Below, one piece after another: positions 1 through 9,500 of a DNA stretch of 64,000 nucleotides (its first letter is position 1; each line of letters opens with the position of its first letter). Position numbers and translations under genes: made by a program. This DNA is from Leptolyngbya sp. PCC 7375 (GTDB taxonomy: Bacteria; Cyanobacteriota; Cyanobacteriia; Phormidesmidales; Phormidesmidaceae), in contig NZ_JH993795.1 in NCBI RefSeq assembly GCF_000316115.1, forward strand, positions 191,555 to 255,554, written 5' to 3'. A model generated the notes under the pieces. That model made no database searches and was not told the origin of the DNA. It saw only the letters and a program-made list of their open reading frames with translations.

Positions 1-1765
1 CCAACCGCTGCAGCTGCTCTACTGTCTCCACAATCGTCTCCAACGCCTGCTGCTGTAGCTCTGACAGCTCCGTATCTAATAACTCAGCACATAGCTCAGA
101 CGGCTGTTGCCGTAGCCATGCCAGAGCCTCTGTCATCAAAATCGGATCATCCAACGTCAGCCAATAAGCCATCCGCTGTAGGTGAGCTGCCCTCGACTCC
201 TGAGCCAGCATCTCCTCAGCTTTTACAACCTCCTGAGCGGCCTGCAAATCTACAGCGACCTGAGCCTTCGACAACATCTCTCGGATACGCTGAATCTCTT
301 CTCGATGGGAATTACCACCCTCTGGCTGATGTTCAACAGATTTCAGATCGCTAGAACCATTGATTTCATTATTATTACCATCTATCCCTTGTAATAAGCT
401 TGTGGAGCTGTGACAGTTTGGCCATGCTAACGCGCCAAACTGTCCAGATTCATTATTACATTGGGGGGTCTGGGGGGATTTCTTCTGTGATTTCCAGAGT
501 GGATGCCATAGTTCTTTGTATCGATATAGCGACCCACCCCCGATGCCAAATTTTCGGAGGGCATTGAATCTAGCAGTTGCCTGTTCTGGAAGTTCATTTT
601 TATCTGAGAGTTCTTTTAGTGCAGCTTGGATTTTGTCCTTGGTTTTTTGACTCTGCTGTTGATTCCAGCTGGGTTCAGTATTTTCAGACTCTGCTCTCTC
701 TTTTTTAGACTTATATTTTCTAAACTGCTCCCCGTAGTGGAAGTAGTGGCTTTTCTCGATACAGCTGACCCACTCAGAAACGCGGTCTTCGATTTCATGC
801 TGATGACGACACCACAACTCGTAGCCCGGTAATGCTTGAGCTACAGTTAGAACTTCTTTGATTAAACTGTCACCGGTTAATGGTTCACCACCGTACATCA
901 CATGGTGAAACACATAGGTTCGCATGGTGATTCGACCCAGTAATCGATTTGTTTGCCCATGATCTGTCCAGCCTTGCTCGATTTCAGCATTGAGGTCATT
1001 TAAGAACTTGTCAGCCTTATTCGAGAGACGATAGCTACGCCGTTTTTTCTGCTTGATGATTTGCTGTAGTGTCTCATTGCTTAGATTGTTTCGACTCTGG
1101 CATTGTCTCCACTGTTCGACAAAGGTAGTCTGGTCGGTCCAGATCGGTTCTAGATCATCATTAAGTAAATACGACCCACGCTGTAGCGGTAGCCGGTGGG
1201 CATTAAATAAGTTCGGCGTACTTTCAATTGTGTAGAGTCGAGCATTTGGAAAGACTTCAAGCTGACCAGGCGTGACCTTAAATCCCTGACTTTCCAGAAG
1301 CAAGGTGACGCCACTGCCTACTTCCCAAGCCGTCAGCGATTCTGAAAATGGAAAATAGAGGTGCAGGCCCTGACTATCGGATGAGGTGCAGGTGATGGCC
1401 GAAACCAGGCCTAATGGTTCCAATGCCTCGGTCAATTTTTGAAAGGCAATGGGATCTCGCCTGGGATGGTATGCGCTACCAATATCAATATCGAGCATGG
1501 CGTACTGGGTTTCCTTCCCAAACCGCACACCATATAAATAAGTGCCCTGTTCAATCAGTCGGTCTGATAATGGATGCCGACTTTCCGTTTGCCACTGGGG
1601 ACGCTTTCCCGGTGATGGATGACGGGCATAAATGTAATCGTGACGATGGGGAAATAGTGCAAGAAACTGATTGCTTCGTTCTTGCACATATTCAAATGGA
1701 TTTGGCAGAGCCAATGTCACGCTTCGGTCCACAGTTCCGTTAACAACATCGGGATGTTGCTGCAC
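1..1765 (-). CDS. Archaeo-eukaryotic primase/polymerase-like plasmid protein (3' end off window)
   Basis: An open frame of about 588 codons reads leftward off the window edge. It opens at a GTG (1763-1765) directly after an in-frame TGA, so the 5' end is bounded; GTG codons slightly further in are alternatives. Residues 90-94 (MLDID) and 131-138 (SQGLHLYF) match motif I (DxD) and motif II (sxH) of archaeo-eukaryotic primase (AEP) domains. These place metal ligands and the nucleotide-binding histidine. Later parts are basic, then glutamine- and glutamate-rich helical sequence that looks coiled-coil. Plasmid AEPs make primers or copy DNA during replication. The position next to an iteron array and an initiator-like gene on the opposite strand fits that role. 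The AEP assignment comes from the two motifs and was not searched; the product may be longer than what is visible. Confidence 0.72.
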   Translation of the reverse strand, partial: MQQHPDVVNGTVDRSVTLALPNPFEYVQERSNQFLALFPHRHDYIYARHPSPGKRPQWQTESRHPLSDRLIEQGTYLYGVRFGKETQYAMLDIDIGSAYHPRRDPIAFQKLTEALEPLGLVSAITCTSSDSQGLHLYFPFSESLTAWEVGSGVTLLLESQGFKVTPGQLEVFPNARLYTIESTPNLFNAHRLPLQRGSYLLNDDLEPIWTDQTTFVEQWRQCQSRNNLSNETLQQIIKQKKRRSYRLSNKADKFLNDLNAEIEQGWTDHGQTNRLLGRITMRTYVFHHVMYGGEPLTGDSLIKEVLTVAQALPGYELWCRHQHEIEDRVSEWVSCIEKSHYFHYGEQFRKYKSKKERAESENTEPSWNQQQSQKTKDKIQAALKELSDKNELPEQATARFNALRKFGIGGGSLYRYKELWHPLWKSQKKSPQTPQCNNESGQFGALAWPNCHSSTSLLQGIDGNNNEINGSSDLKSVEHQPEGGNSHREEIQRIREMLSKAQVAVDLQAAQEVVKAEEMLAQESRAAHLQRMAYWLTLDDPILMTEALAWLRQQPSELCAELLDTELSELQQQALETIVETVEQLQRL

Positions 1766-2206
1766 TCAGATGAGTGATTCCCGTTGTCTACGAGTAAACT
1801 TGTATTTTGGCAACACAAAACAATCCTAGCTGTAGGCAGGACTCCTACTTTGTTTGGAGGCTAAGGATAGAGACCCATAAGAACAGAACTGAGAATGTTC
1901 TATTTCACAGTGGTCTAAAGCACTTGAAAGTGCTGAATTTTAATTGTGTGCTTGTGCCTTATACAAATGAACTACTCATATTGACTTCACTGCTTATAGC
2001 AGACCGTCTGATTACAAAATCTTGCCTGGATTGTTCTGATAACAGAAAAATTGTAATCATGGCTAGGCTTCTGAGAGGGCTAAAAATATCAAACTCTTTT
2101 GTTTTTGGGAAATATCACATAACAACAATCAAAATTTTGGGTATAGGGTCTAGAGAGTTTGGGGTAGGGGACCTAGAATTTTCCGGTCCATGTTCTAGAG
2201 CTAATT
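1766..2206. other. Intergenic region between primase and iterons
   Basis: No convincing gene is seen. A TTG-started frame here translates to low-complexity sequence and runs into the iteron array, so I left it out. The stretch should hold the promoter and leader for the leftward primase gene. CTAGA-containing motifs of the array already begin near its right end. Confidence 0.5.
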
Positions 2207-3109
2207 TGTAATCATTATGGGTACCAGGCCCTAGATAAATCGTGTAATCAATCCCTTTGGTCGCCATGGATGTAATCACTTTAGGGGCCAGGCTCTAGAG
2301 TATTGATGTAATCAGAACTGTATGTTTGTAATTCTGTAATCACTTTGGGATTGGGCTCTAGAATAAGTCTGTAATCAAGACCAGAGGATTGGACTCTAAA
2401 TGTCGCCTGCTTGGAATGTTCTAGTGTGATTATAGGTACCAGGTTCTAGAGATATCTGTAATCAGGTTGAAGCTCTAGAACCTGGTGTAATCAGCTTTGG
2501 GCTCAGGCTTTAGAGGAAATGTGTAATCACAGCCGTTATCAGCTCTAAATGTAATCAGGCCACAAGGATTTCGAGCAGGTTCTGGGGCTGGGCTCTAGAA
2601 AATCGTGTAATCAAGCCTGGGGTCTAGAGACGTTTGTAATCGGGCCGAGGCTCTAGGCGTTGCTGTAATCAGTTTTGGGCTCAGGCTCTAGAGAAAATGT
2701 GTAATCACAGCCGTTATCAGCTCTAAATGTAATCACTTCAATGAGGCTTCTAACCGATTTTCTAGGGTTTGGGTTCTAGAGTAATCGTGTAATCAAGCCT
2801 GGGGTCTAGAGACGTTTGTAATCGGGCCGAGGCTCTAGGCGTTGCTGTAATCAGTTTTGGGCTCAGGCTCTAGAGAAAACCTGTAATCACAGCCGTTATC
2901 AGCTCCAAATGTAATCACTTAAAGGGTTTGTGTGATCTGTTTTTAGGGCATAGGGTCTAGAGACTCTTGTAATCGAGTTTGGGTTCTAGAGTCATTTGTA
3001 ATCATCTAAAGCTGTTGCCATATGGTGTGTTGACTATTTTGTTTCGGTTTAGGCCCAGGGTCTAGAGACTTTTGTAATCAAATGGAGATTTTGGGGCCAA
3101 ATGTAATCA
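2207..3109 (+). repeat. Iteron array, 24 direct TGTAATC[A/G] units; candidate replication origin
   Basis: TGTAATCA (21 copies) or TGTAATCG (3 copies) occurs on the plus strand at 2207, 2243, 2271, 2307, 2335, 2370, 2457, 2486, 2522, 2550, 2606, 2635, 2664, 2700, 2728, 2788, 2817, 2846, 2882, 2910, 2968, 2997, 3073 and 3102. All copies point the same way. Start-to-start distances are mostly 28-29 or 35-36 bp, or multiples of 28-30. Many units are separated by a CTCTAGA-type motif. Ordered direct repeats just upstream of a DNA-binding replication-type gene are the classic layout of an iteron origin. No CRISPR-like conserved repeat with unique spacers is present. The origin function is inferred. 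Confidence 0.75.
2604..2920 (+). repeat. Duplicated 135-bp block inside the iteron array (182-bp period)
   Basis: The segment 2604-2738 recurs at 2786-2920 with only a few changes, and every iteron in it is shifted by exactly 182 bp (2606/2788, 2635/2817, 2664/2846, 2700/2882, 2728/2910). A weaker third relative covers 2486-2557. The array therefore grew by segmental duplication as well as by single-unit repetition. Confidence 0.8.
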
Positions 3110-3120
3110 CGACTATGAGA

Positions 3121-3173
3121 ATATTCACGCTTTCTGTAAGTTGTCCTCATATGTGTGAATATGGCGCTATAAT
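3121..3173 (+). promoter_or_regulatory. Candidate rep promoter with inverted repeat
   Basis: ATATTCAC (3121-3128) and GTGAATAT (3155-3162) form an 8-bp inverted repeat just before TATAAT (3168-3173), a good -10 hexamer. No -35 box with 17-bp spacing is obvious; TTGTCC at 3141 is 21 bp away. The inverted repeat overlaps the would-be promoter and could be an autoregulatory operator for the downstream helix-turn-helix protein. This is inference. Confidence 0.35.
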
Positions 3174-3312
3174 TCGCTGCGTGGTGTCAAGCTTGGCATA
3201 GTTTTCTTGCCCGTTCGGTGCGCTCTAAACCCTGCCCAAGTGGAAACTTATAGGTTCTGCTACAGAAAAATGACCGTCCTGGACGTGGACAAAGTTGAAA
3301 TCAGGGAATCCC

Positions 3313-4695
3313 ATGACCTCAAAATCTAACAAAAAACTAGATGCTGGGTCGCGGGCAAGTCGTCCTGTCGCGACTAAAACTGCCCCAGGTGAGCGTCCTA
3401 AAACAAATCCAGATCTGTTTGATCAGGGATCGCTGACTAAAGTAACGTCCTCATTGCCGATCTGGGAAGCGAGCAATATTCTTACCCAGCGTCAGCAGTT
3501 GCCTTGGACGACTGATCCCGATGGCAAGCTGATCTATAGCCGTGAGGTTAACGATGGTCAGGGTGCAATTTGTTTCTGGGTTGCGGACAATACAGAAGAA
3601 GAACATCCTGCCGCTTTAGCGGGAGCAGCGGCCCTGGCGGTTATTGACACATTTGATATTCGGGCGGCGTGTATACACCTTATCCTGGCGGCCCATGCGT
3701 CTCAGATGGAACGACCCTGGGAAGAGGAGTTGGTGATTGATGATCGCCAAATTGAGGCTTATCTTGGTTTGCAGCGACGTACTGATAAGAACCGTCGTGA
3801 GAAGCTGGCACTGATTGAGGAGATTGTTAAACAGCCTTGTAAGATTACGACACTTATTTCCTGGCCGCGCCACGGTAAGCGAAAGGGCTTTACGGTTGAG
3901 GAAGGTCGCCTGTGGCACCTCCTGGGTACTCGCCATCATTATCAGCAGGATATTTTTGGTAATAAAGAGCTGACTGGGATGTCCTTTGTGGTTAAGGCTG
4001 GTCTGTGGGCTAAGTACTTTTTGAATGAGGATGTGGCTCAAGAGCAGGAACTGCCGGTGAACCCAGGTGTGTTGCCTAAATCACTCTTAGAAAGTGTGAT
4101 GAGTATTTGGCAGCATCGGGCAGGGGCTGCTCGGCTGATGGTTTGGTTGTTGTTTAAGGCGCAGTTTAGTCCACGGCATCCGTTGCCGGTGCGGACTTTG
4201 TTGGAGGTGGCCTATGGGGTGGAACGTGTGCACAATGCTCAGTCGGATAATCAGCTGCGGAAGAAGCTGACGAATACGTGGGATGAGGATTTGCTGGCGT
4301 TACATGATCGGGGTTGGCAGATTACGTTTGATGCTGAGACGTATCCGGTGGAGATTCAGCCGTCGGGGTTTGGGCGGGATACGACTCGTCGTCCTAGGGG
4401 ATTTTTTGATCAGTTGCTGAAGGCTCAGTTGTTGGTTGCTCCTCCTGAGAGTTGGGATACGGCAAATCTTCCATCTGGGGAAGTGATAGAGGAATCTGTT
4501 GAGATAGAACCTGCGGTACCGAAGTTGACTCCAGAGGAGATTAAGAGTCTCAGAGCAGAAAAGGGTTGGAGTCAGCGTAAGTTGGCGATGCTAACTGGGA
4601 TTAGTCAGGGGCTGATCTCGATGATGGAGAATGGTACTCGAACAATTACATCAGATAACGAGCTTATCTTGCGTCGCACATTCGATTATTTTTAA
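3313..4695 (+). CDS. Plasmid replication initiator-like protein with C-terminal HTH
   Basis: The protein has about 460 residues. The last 60 form a Cro/C1-type helix-turn-helix: a stretch beginning LTPEEIKSLRAEKGWSQRKL and continuing through GISQGLISMMENG. The N-terminal 400 residues match no family I can name with certainty. They contain helical segments with basic patches that resemble winged-helix plasmid initiators. ATG 3313 was chosen; an in-frame TTG at 3295 could extend it by six codons. The gene follows the iteron array in the same direction and faces away from the primase gene, so an iteron-binding initiator is the likeliest role. A pure transcription factor is the alternative. No operon partner is seen downstream. 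Confidence 0.7.
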   Translation: MTSKSNKKLDAGSRASRPVATKTAPGERPKTNPDLFDQGSLTKVTSSLPIWEASNILTQRQQLPWTTDPDGKLIYSREVNDGQGAICFWVADNTEEEHPAALAGAAALAVIDTFDIRAACIHLILAAHASQMERPWEEELVIDDRQIEAYLGLQRRTDKNRREKLALIEEIVKQPCKITTLISWPRHGKRKGFTVEEGRLWHLLGTRHHYQQDIFGNKELTGMSFVVKAGLWAKYFLNEDVAQEQELPVNPGVLPKSLLESVMSIWQHRAGAARLMVWLLFKAQFSPRHPLPVRTLLEVAYGVERVHNAQSDNQLRKKLTNTWDEDLLALHDRGWQITFDAETYPVEIQPSGFGRDTTRRPRGFFDQLLKAQLLVAPPESWDTANLPSGEVIEESVEIEPAVPKLTPEEIKSLRAEKGWSQRKLAMLTGISQGLISMMENGTRTITSDNELILRRTFDYF

Positions 4696-4852
4696 CACTG
4701 CCTATGAGGGCTTATCTACATCGCACCGTTTCAATCATTCCTGGCTTCAGGAGTTTCTGAGATTGGCAGAGGAACGCTGATTATGCCAGGCACAAGGTGA
4801 TTTTGGTGGAATTTGAGTTGAATCTCGATAGGTTTCTTCCATGGATTTCTAC

Positions 4853-4886
4853 ATTGAGTAGTTGTTAGGCGACACAACTACTCAAT
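4853..4886. terminator. Perfect 13-bp-stem hairpin downstream of rep
   Basis: ATTGAGTAGTTGT (4853-4865) pairs perfectly with ACAACTACTCAAT (4874-4886) around an 8-nt loop. It lies 158 bp after the rep stop and before the convergent NTPase remnant. No long T-run follows, so it may be a factor-dependent terminator or a protein site. The rest of 4696-5042 shows nothing else recognisable. Confidence 0.4.
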
Positions 4887-5042
4887 CGAAATTCCTGGCT
4901 GGTAGAGCGCATCGTTATACATACGATTCAATAACATATGACCACTTAATGCCTAAAGTGAAATTTAAAGAAGTGTCATCGAAAGACTTGATCATTGCAG
5001 CTCAAGGTAATTCCAGGTAGTTCTCAATTCGTACCAAATCCC

Positions 5043-5199
5043 CTACCTTGACTTGGACACATCTAAAACGAACACATCAATAAGCCCTATGAGTTCTTGT
5101 GGTAGGCTTGTTTCGATGCTGCTTCTTAGTTCCAGAGCACTTCTGATATTGTGTCTTTTAAGTCCAGCAACCTTTTCGTCTGCGCCAAGGAACTGTACG
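5043..5199 (-). pseudogene. C-terminal fragment of the NTPase-nuclease gene, severed by IS256-type element
   Basis: About 50 residues (from VQFLGADEK to VFVLDVSKSR and a stop) read in the minus direction right up to the left end of the IS element. On the other side of the element the large NTPase gene stops at the IS junction. The pieces are on one strand and in the right order. The segment has the look of a protein C-terminus: helical leader followed by a hydrophobic strand ending at a natural stop. If an 8-bp target duplication is subtracted the two parts are in the same frame, but the flanking octamers are not identical. It is therefore best read as the missing tail of the gene at 6504-10400. 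Confidence 0.75.
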
Positions 5200-6505
5200 G
5201 AATTTTGTGTAAGCGATCTATCATCCCAATACATCAGGAGATCGCCCCATGGCCCGCAAGAAAAAAGAACCCAATCGTGTCGATGAGCTTCTAGACGAAC
5301 TGCTAGCAGACTGTGCCACGCCGGAGGACATCTTGGGTGAGTCCGGTCTGGCAAAACAGATCAAAAAACGGTTGGTCGAACGTGCATTAGCCGGTGAACT
5401 CAACCACCATCTTCAATCAAGTCCAGACAATGAGCACCCTAAAAATAGTCGCAACGGCAGTTCAAAGAAAACGGTGCAATCGGAAGACGGAGAATTAGAA
5501 CTGTCGATTCCTCGTGACCGAAACAGCAGCTTTGAGCCCATCCTGGTGCCAAAACACCAACGCCGCTTGGCCGGTCTCGATGAGAAAATACTGGCATTGT
5601 ATGCCCGAGGAATGAGCACTCGTGATATCAGTGCACAACTCAAAGAATTGTATGGTGGCGCAACGATTTCAGCATCGGTGATCAGCGAGGTTATCGATAC
5701 CGTTAGCGAGGATGTCAAAGCCTGGCAGTCCCGCCCCCTTGACGAGATTTATCCAATTGTCTATCTCGATGCCCTGTATGTGAATATCAAGGTCTCAGGG
5801 CGCGTCAGCAAACGAGCAGTCTATGTCGTCCTTGGCATCGACCGAGAGGGCGAGAAACAGCTTCTCGGTCTGTGGATAGGGGAGGCCGAAACCGAAGGTG
5901 CCAAATTCTGGTTGAAGGTGCTCACGGACCTGAAAAATAGAGGATTGAAGGATATTCTCATTGCCTGTTGCGACGGACTCAAAGGCTTTCCCCAAGCCAT
6001 CGAAGCGGTTTATCCCCAGACACAAGTGCAATTATGCATTGTCCATCTGATGCGTAACTGCATGAAGTATGTCCCCTGGAAAGACCGAAAAGCTGTGGCC
6101 AAGGACCTCAAACCGATTTACCAAGCCCCCACCCTGGCTGAATCAGAAGCTGCTCTCGATGCCTTCAGCGAAAAATGGGATGAGGCCTATCCAGCTATCA
6201 GCCAGATCTGGATCCGTCACTGGGAAAATGTCATTCCTATTTTCGATTACCCCATGGAAATTCGTCGAGTGATTTACACCACCAATGCTATCGAATCCCT
6301 CAATCGCTCTTTGCGTAAGGTGATTAAGACCAAAGCGGTCTTCCCAGATGAAGCCGCTGTTTGTAGGCTCATGTATCTGGCAATGAATAATATTGCGAAA
6401 AAATGGAACCGACCCATTAAAAATTGGCGAGCAGCCCTGTCGCATTTTGCTATCCTGTTTCCAGAACGCTTTTCCGCGTAAGACAAAAGCGCTTACACAA
6501 AAATC
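5200..6505. mobile_element. IS256-family insertion sequence
   Basis: Inverted ends GAATTTTGTGTAAGCG (from 5200) and, read inward from 6505, GATTTTTGTGTAAGCG match at 15 of 16 positions and enclose one transposase gene. The element is about 1.3 kb, as usual for IS256. Flanking octamers differ (ACTGTACG on the left, AATACACT on the right), so no clear target duplication remains. It sits inside the 3' part of a large NTPase gene and supplies the premature stop codon at the junction. Confidence 0.85.
5249..6481 (+). CDS. IS256-family transposase (DDE, mutator-like)
   Basis: At 410 residues the protein is the usual length for IS256 transposases. The DDE triad is visible: D in YLDALYV, D in ACCDGLKGFP, and E in TTNAIESLNRSLR. 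The C-(2)-H signature before the third acid is seen as LCIVHLMRN. The frame is intact from MARKKKEP to the stop, so it could be active. It catalyses cut-and-paste or copy-out transposition of its own element. Transcription is opposite to the gene it interrupts. Confidence 0.95.
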   Translation: MARKKKEPNRVDELLDELLADCATPEDILGESGLAKQIKKRLVERALAGELNHHLQSSPDNEHPKNSRNGSSKKTVQSEDGELELSIPRDRNSSFEPILVPKHQRRLAGLDEKILALYARGMSTRDISAQLKELYGGATISASVISEVIDTVSEDVKAWQSRPLDEIYPIVYLDALYVNIKVSGRVSKRAVYVVLGIDREGEKQLLGLWIGEAETEGAKFWLKVLTDLKNRGLKDILIACCDGLKGFPQAIEAVYPQTQVQLCIVHLMRNCMKYVPWKDRKAVAKDLKPIYQAPTLAESEAALDAFSEKWDEAYPAISQIWIRHWENVIPIFDYPMEIRRVIYTTNAIESLNRSLRKVIKTKAVFPDEAAVCRLMYLAMNNIAKKWNRPIKNWRAALSHFAILFPERFSA

Positions 6506-9500
6506 AATACACTCTCGCGCCAAACCAGATTGCAAGGAAAATGCCCTGTTGTTCTGCGTCTGGATGAATAGAGTAGCGTTCATGTAGTTGATCAGAAGCG
6601 GCAGTGTATAGCTCATCATGCCATTGCCCTTTGACCTCTGTGACAAGCAATAGTCTTTTTCCATCAATCATTCTGGCCACCGTGAAATCACTCCGCTTTG
6701 CATCCTTTAGCTGATGCTCCAGTGTCACAGATATTCCTTGATGCCTAAGATTCAAACTAAGGCGCTCGGCAATAATCTCGGTAGATTTTACTTCGCCTAA
6801 CCTTTCACCTTTCTCATAAAAGCGATCTGCGGAGTTGAACTCTCCACCATCAATAGCTTTCTGAAAGTCTTGAAGCTCTTGAATCACTAGTTGACGCAGA
6901 CCTTCTACATTCACTACTGTGTCATGGTCCAGCAGACTTACAATTTGCTGTGGTGCTGGTGGCTCGAACTCTCTCAGTGCTTTCCTTCTCACTTGACCAG
7001 CATGTATGCTCTTTAGTCTATTGTGTAGATCAATGAAACGCTGATCTTCAATAAGCCTCTCAAGCACAGGGATAGCATCATCAGGCTCATCTGAATCAAT
7101 CGCCCAAATCACTTCAGTCAAAAAGCGATATGCGTTTTGTTCTTTGGGGCTTTCTGTCCCCCATTGGTTCGGTAGGTATACCTTAGGCCATTTTCCAATA
7201 AAGGCATTTAGAATAACTTCTACCTTGACTGATGTGAGCATGGGCCAATAGGAATGTCCCCTAGTCTTCATTCGCCCAGATAGCTCGTTAAGAATAAGCA
7301 AAGTGTCTTTATCTTCTTTGAGCCATTCCCAGTATATTTCAGGTGCATCGTTGAGAAAGCACCAAGCACGCACTAGCCAGAAAGTGCGCTTTCTCTCGAT
7401 ATCTTCATTTTCAGTCCGGTTAGGCCAGTCAGACATAAGCTTTGCGCAACGCTCAGCCATGATCTCTTTCAAGCTATCTCGATCACCATACTGAACAGCA
7501 ATCTCAAAAAGCATATCTAATGGCTCAAGTGCCAATTCATGAAAACGCTTAAGCCATTCAAGTGATAGCGTGGCACGTAAATGACCGAAAGCATTATCGT
7601 TACGCAATAATCCAACATTAGGATGAGCACATCCTCGGTGTGCCAGTTGTGGCTCAACATACCCCCGGAGAAACTTCTCGGCACTATCGCTATTAGGAAA
7701 GAGTAAGCGGTCGACTTCCTTGAATAATGCAATTCGTTCTTCACTAGAGACTGCTCTAGAACCTGCATGAATGTTAGTACGCAATGCTCTGAGGAGGTGG
7801 AGATCAACTTCTTCCAGGTTTCCTTTAACACGCATAATCTCCAAACAAGCTGCATATAGAATCCGTTCAGATTTTAAGCTCTGTAACGTACAGTCTAGTT
7901 CAGCGAGTTTGTTCAGATCGGGAATGTATGGAGTTATAAAATTGAGGCAGTTTCTGAGCGCATTCCGAACGAGTGCCTCATCTCTAAACTCGTGCTCAAT
8001 TTTGTCCGGGGCCATAAGTACAAGTTCTGCAAAACGAACTAAACAATCGAAATGATAACCACCTTCGACAAGCTTTCGATTGTCTTGGACATACTTGATG
8101 TTTACTGCACGAATTTTGTCTTGTTTCCTGTTGCGGCGTTCTATCTTTCGAATACGCTTGACATACCGCTTATGGTTCTCTTGTCGAAAACGTTGTACTG
8201 CCCTACCATCCTTAGCCCACTCTCTCATGAATAAGGGTTTTTCTAGTGCTTGTTCACGCATGTGACGCCGCAAGTTGTTTGGGCCTTGTACTCCTTTATT
8301 TTGAGAGTACTGATGCCTAGCTATGAAACTCACCCACAAATTTGGGTTGTTCGTTGTAAACGCTAGGTCGACTACGAATTTATAATCATTTCTTTGAAAA
8401 TTAAGGCCAGAATGAGAATAGGAGTGCCAATCAAACTTGTTAAGCTGAATCTTGAAAATCTCGTCACGGTCAGTTAGCTTTCCGAACACATGAGCAATAA
8501 TGCCTTGGCGCAGGTCATCATTTTTTTGAAGTACCTGAACCGCTTTGCTTTGATCTGCGCCTTTTTGCTCATGAAAATTCAAATTCCCGACCCATTGCCA
8601 AACCCGTAGTGGATCAAAGGGAGGTATTGCCAATTCAAAGTAACTGTCCAACATTGAACCTAAGATTTTGCTTATACCGTTTCGGCAGTCACATTCATAA
8701 GGCTCCTTTCCGCAGGTGCAAGCTAGGTCTTTTGTCAATTTATCTAAGAGCCACTCAATAGTCGTAAAGTCTAACCTGTCAATGAAATTCTTCAGACGAT
8801 AACGGATGCTTAGTACACTCTCACGCCTCCCCAAATAAATCTTTGAGCAAGTACGAAAGAATTCTGCAAGGTAAGTTCGTTCGAATGTTTCCGGGCCCAG
8901 AGTTTCGATAGTCTCAACAGCAATACTGAGAGAAGTATCACTACCTTCAGAAATAAGAATGTCCAAGTCAGAGCGAAGGATATCATCGTCGATGTTGAGC
9001 AAACACCTATTTGCCAACCAACGAGTGTTTTCGCGTTCAGTCGGCGTTAAGGTAAGTTGGCGCAACTCATCTCTCAACTGCCCGATTGCTGGTGATCCTG
9101 CTAAAAGCTCAAGGAGCAGATCACGCAAATGTCCGTCATTTCCATCAATGAGAAGAGGTTTTATCTCTTCCACAACATCTTGGGTGAAAAAGCCTGCAAT
9201 GCTGAACCGACGCCAGAAATCCTCCCTTCGAAAGTAAGGATCGTGTGTCTCAAGTTCTTTTAACCGGTTCACAAGCAGGTGCTTTGACGAATGCTCAAGC
9301 TGGGAAAGATCACCGTTTGCTAGCACTGCATAAGGATCAAGTTCAATTGCGGATTCTTCTATAGGTTTGTTGCCTAGTGCTGCCATCCAACCTAGTAGTC
9401 CTCGTAGTTCATCTCGCACTGTGGAGTTTGGAGCAATAATAGACAGACACTTGGACAATGTCAGAGGGTTCGCTGGGTCTGCTATCCGCTTGGTGAGATA

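Noticed and set aside
1807..2211. Open frame of 134 codons from TTG
   Set aside because: The translation is low-complexity, has no ribosome site, and runs into the iteron array.
2207..3109. CRISPR array
   Set aside because: Repeats are only 8 bp with irregular 28-36-bp steps, and the sequence between them also repeats; no cas gene is near.
5192..6513. Target duplication for the IS256-type element
   Set aside because: ACTGTACG and AATACACT do not match; only the reading phase fits an 8-bp duplication.
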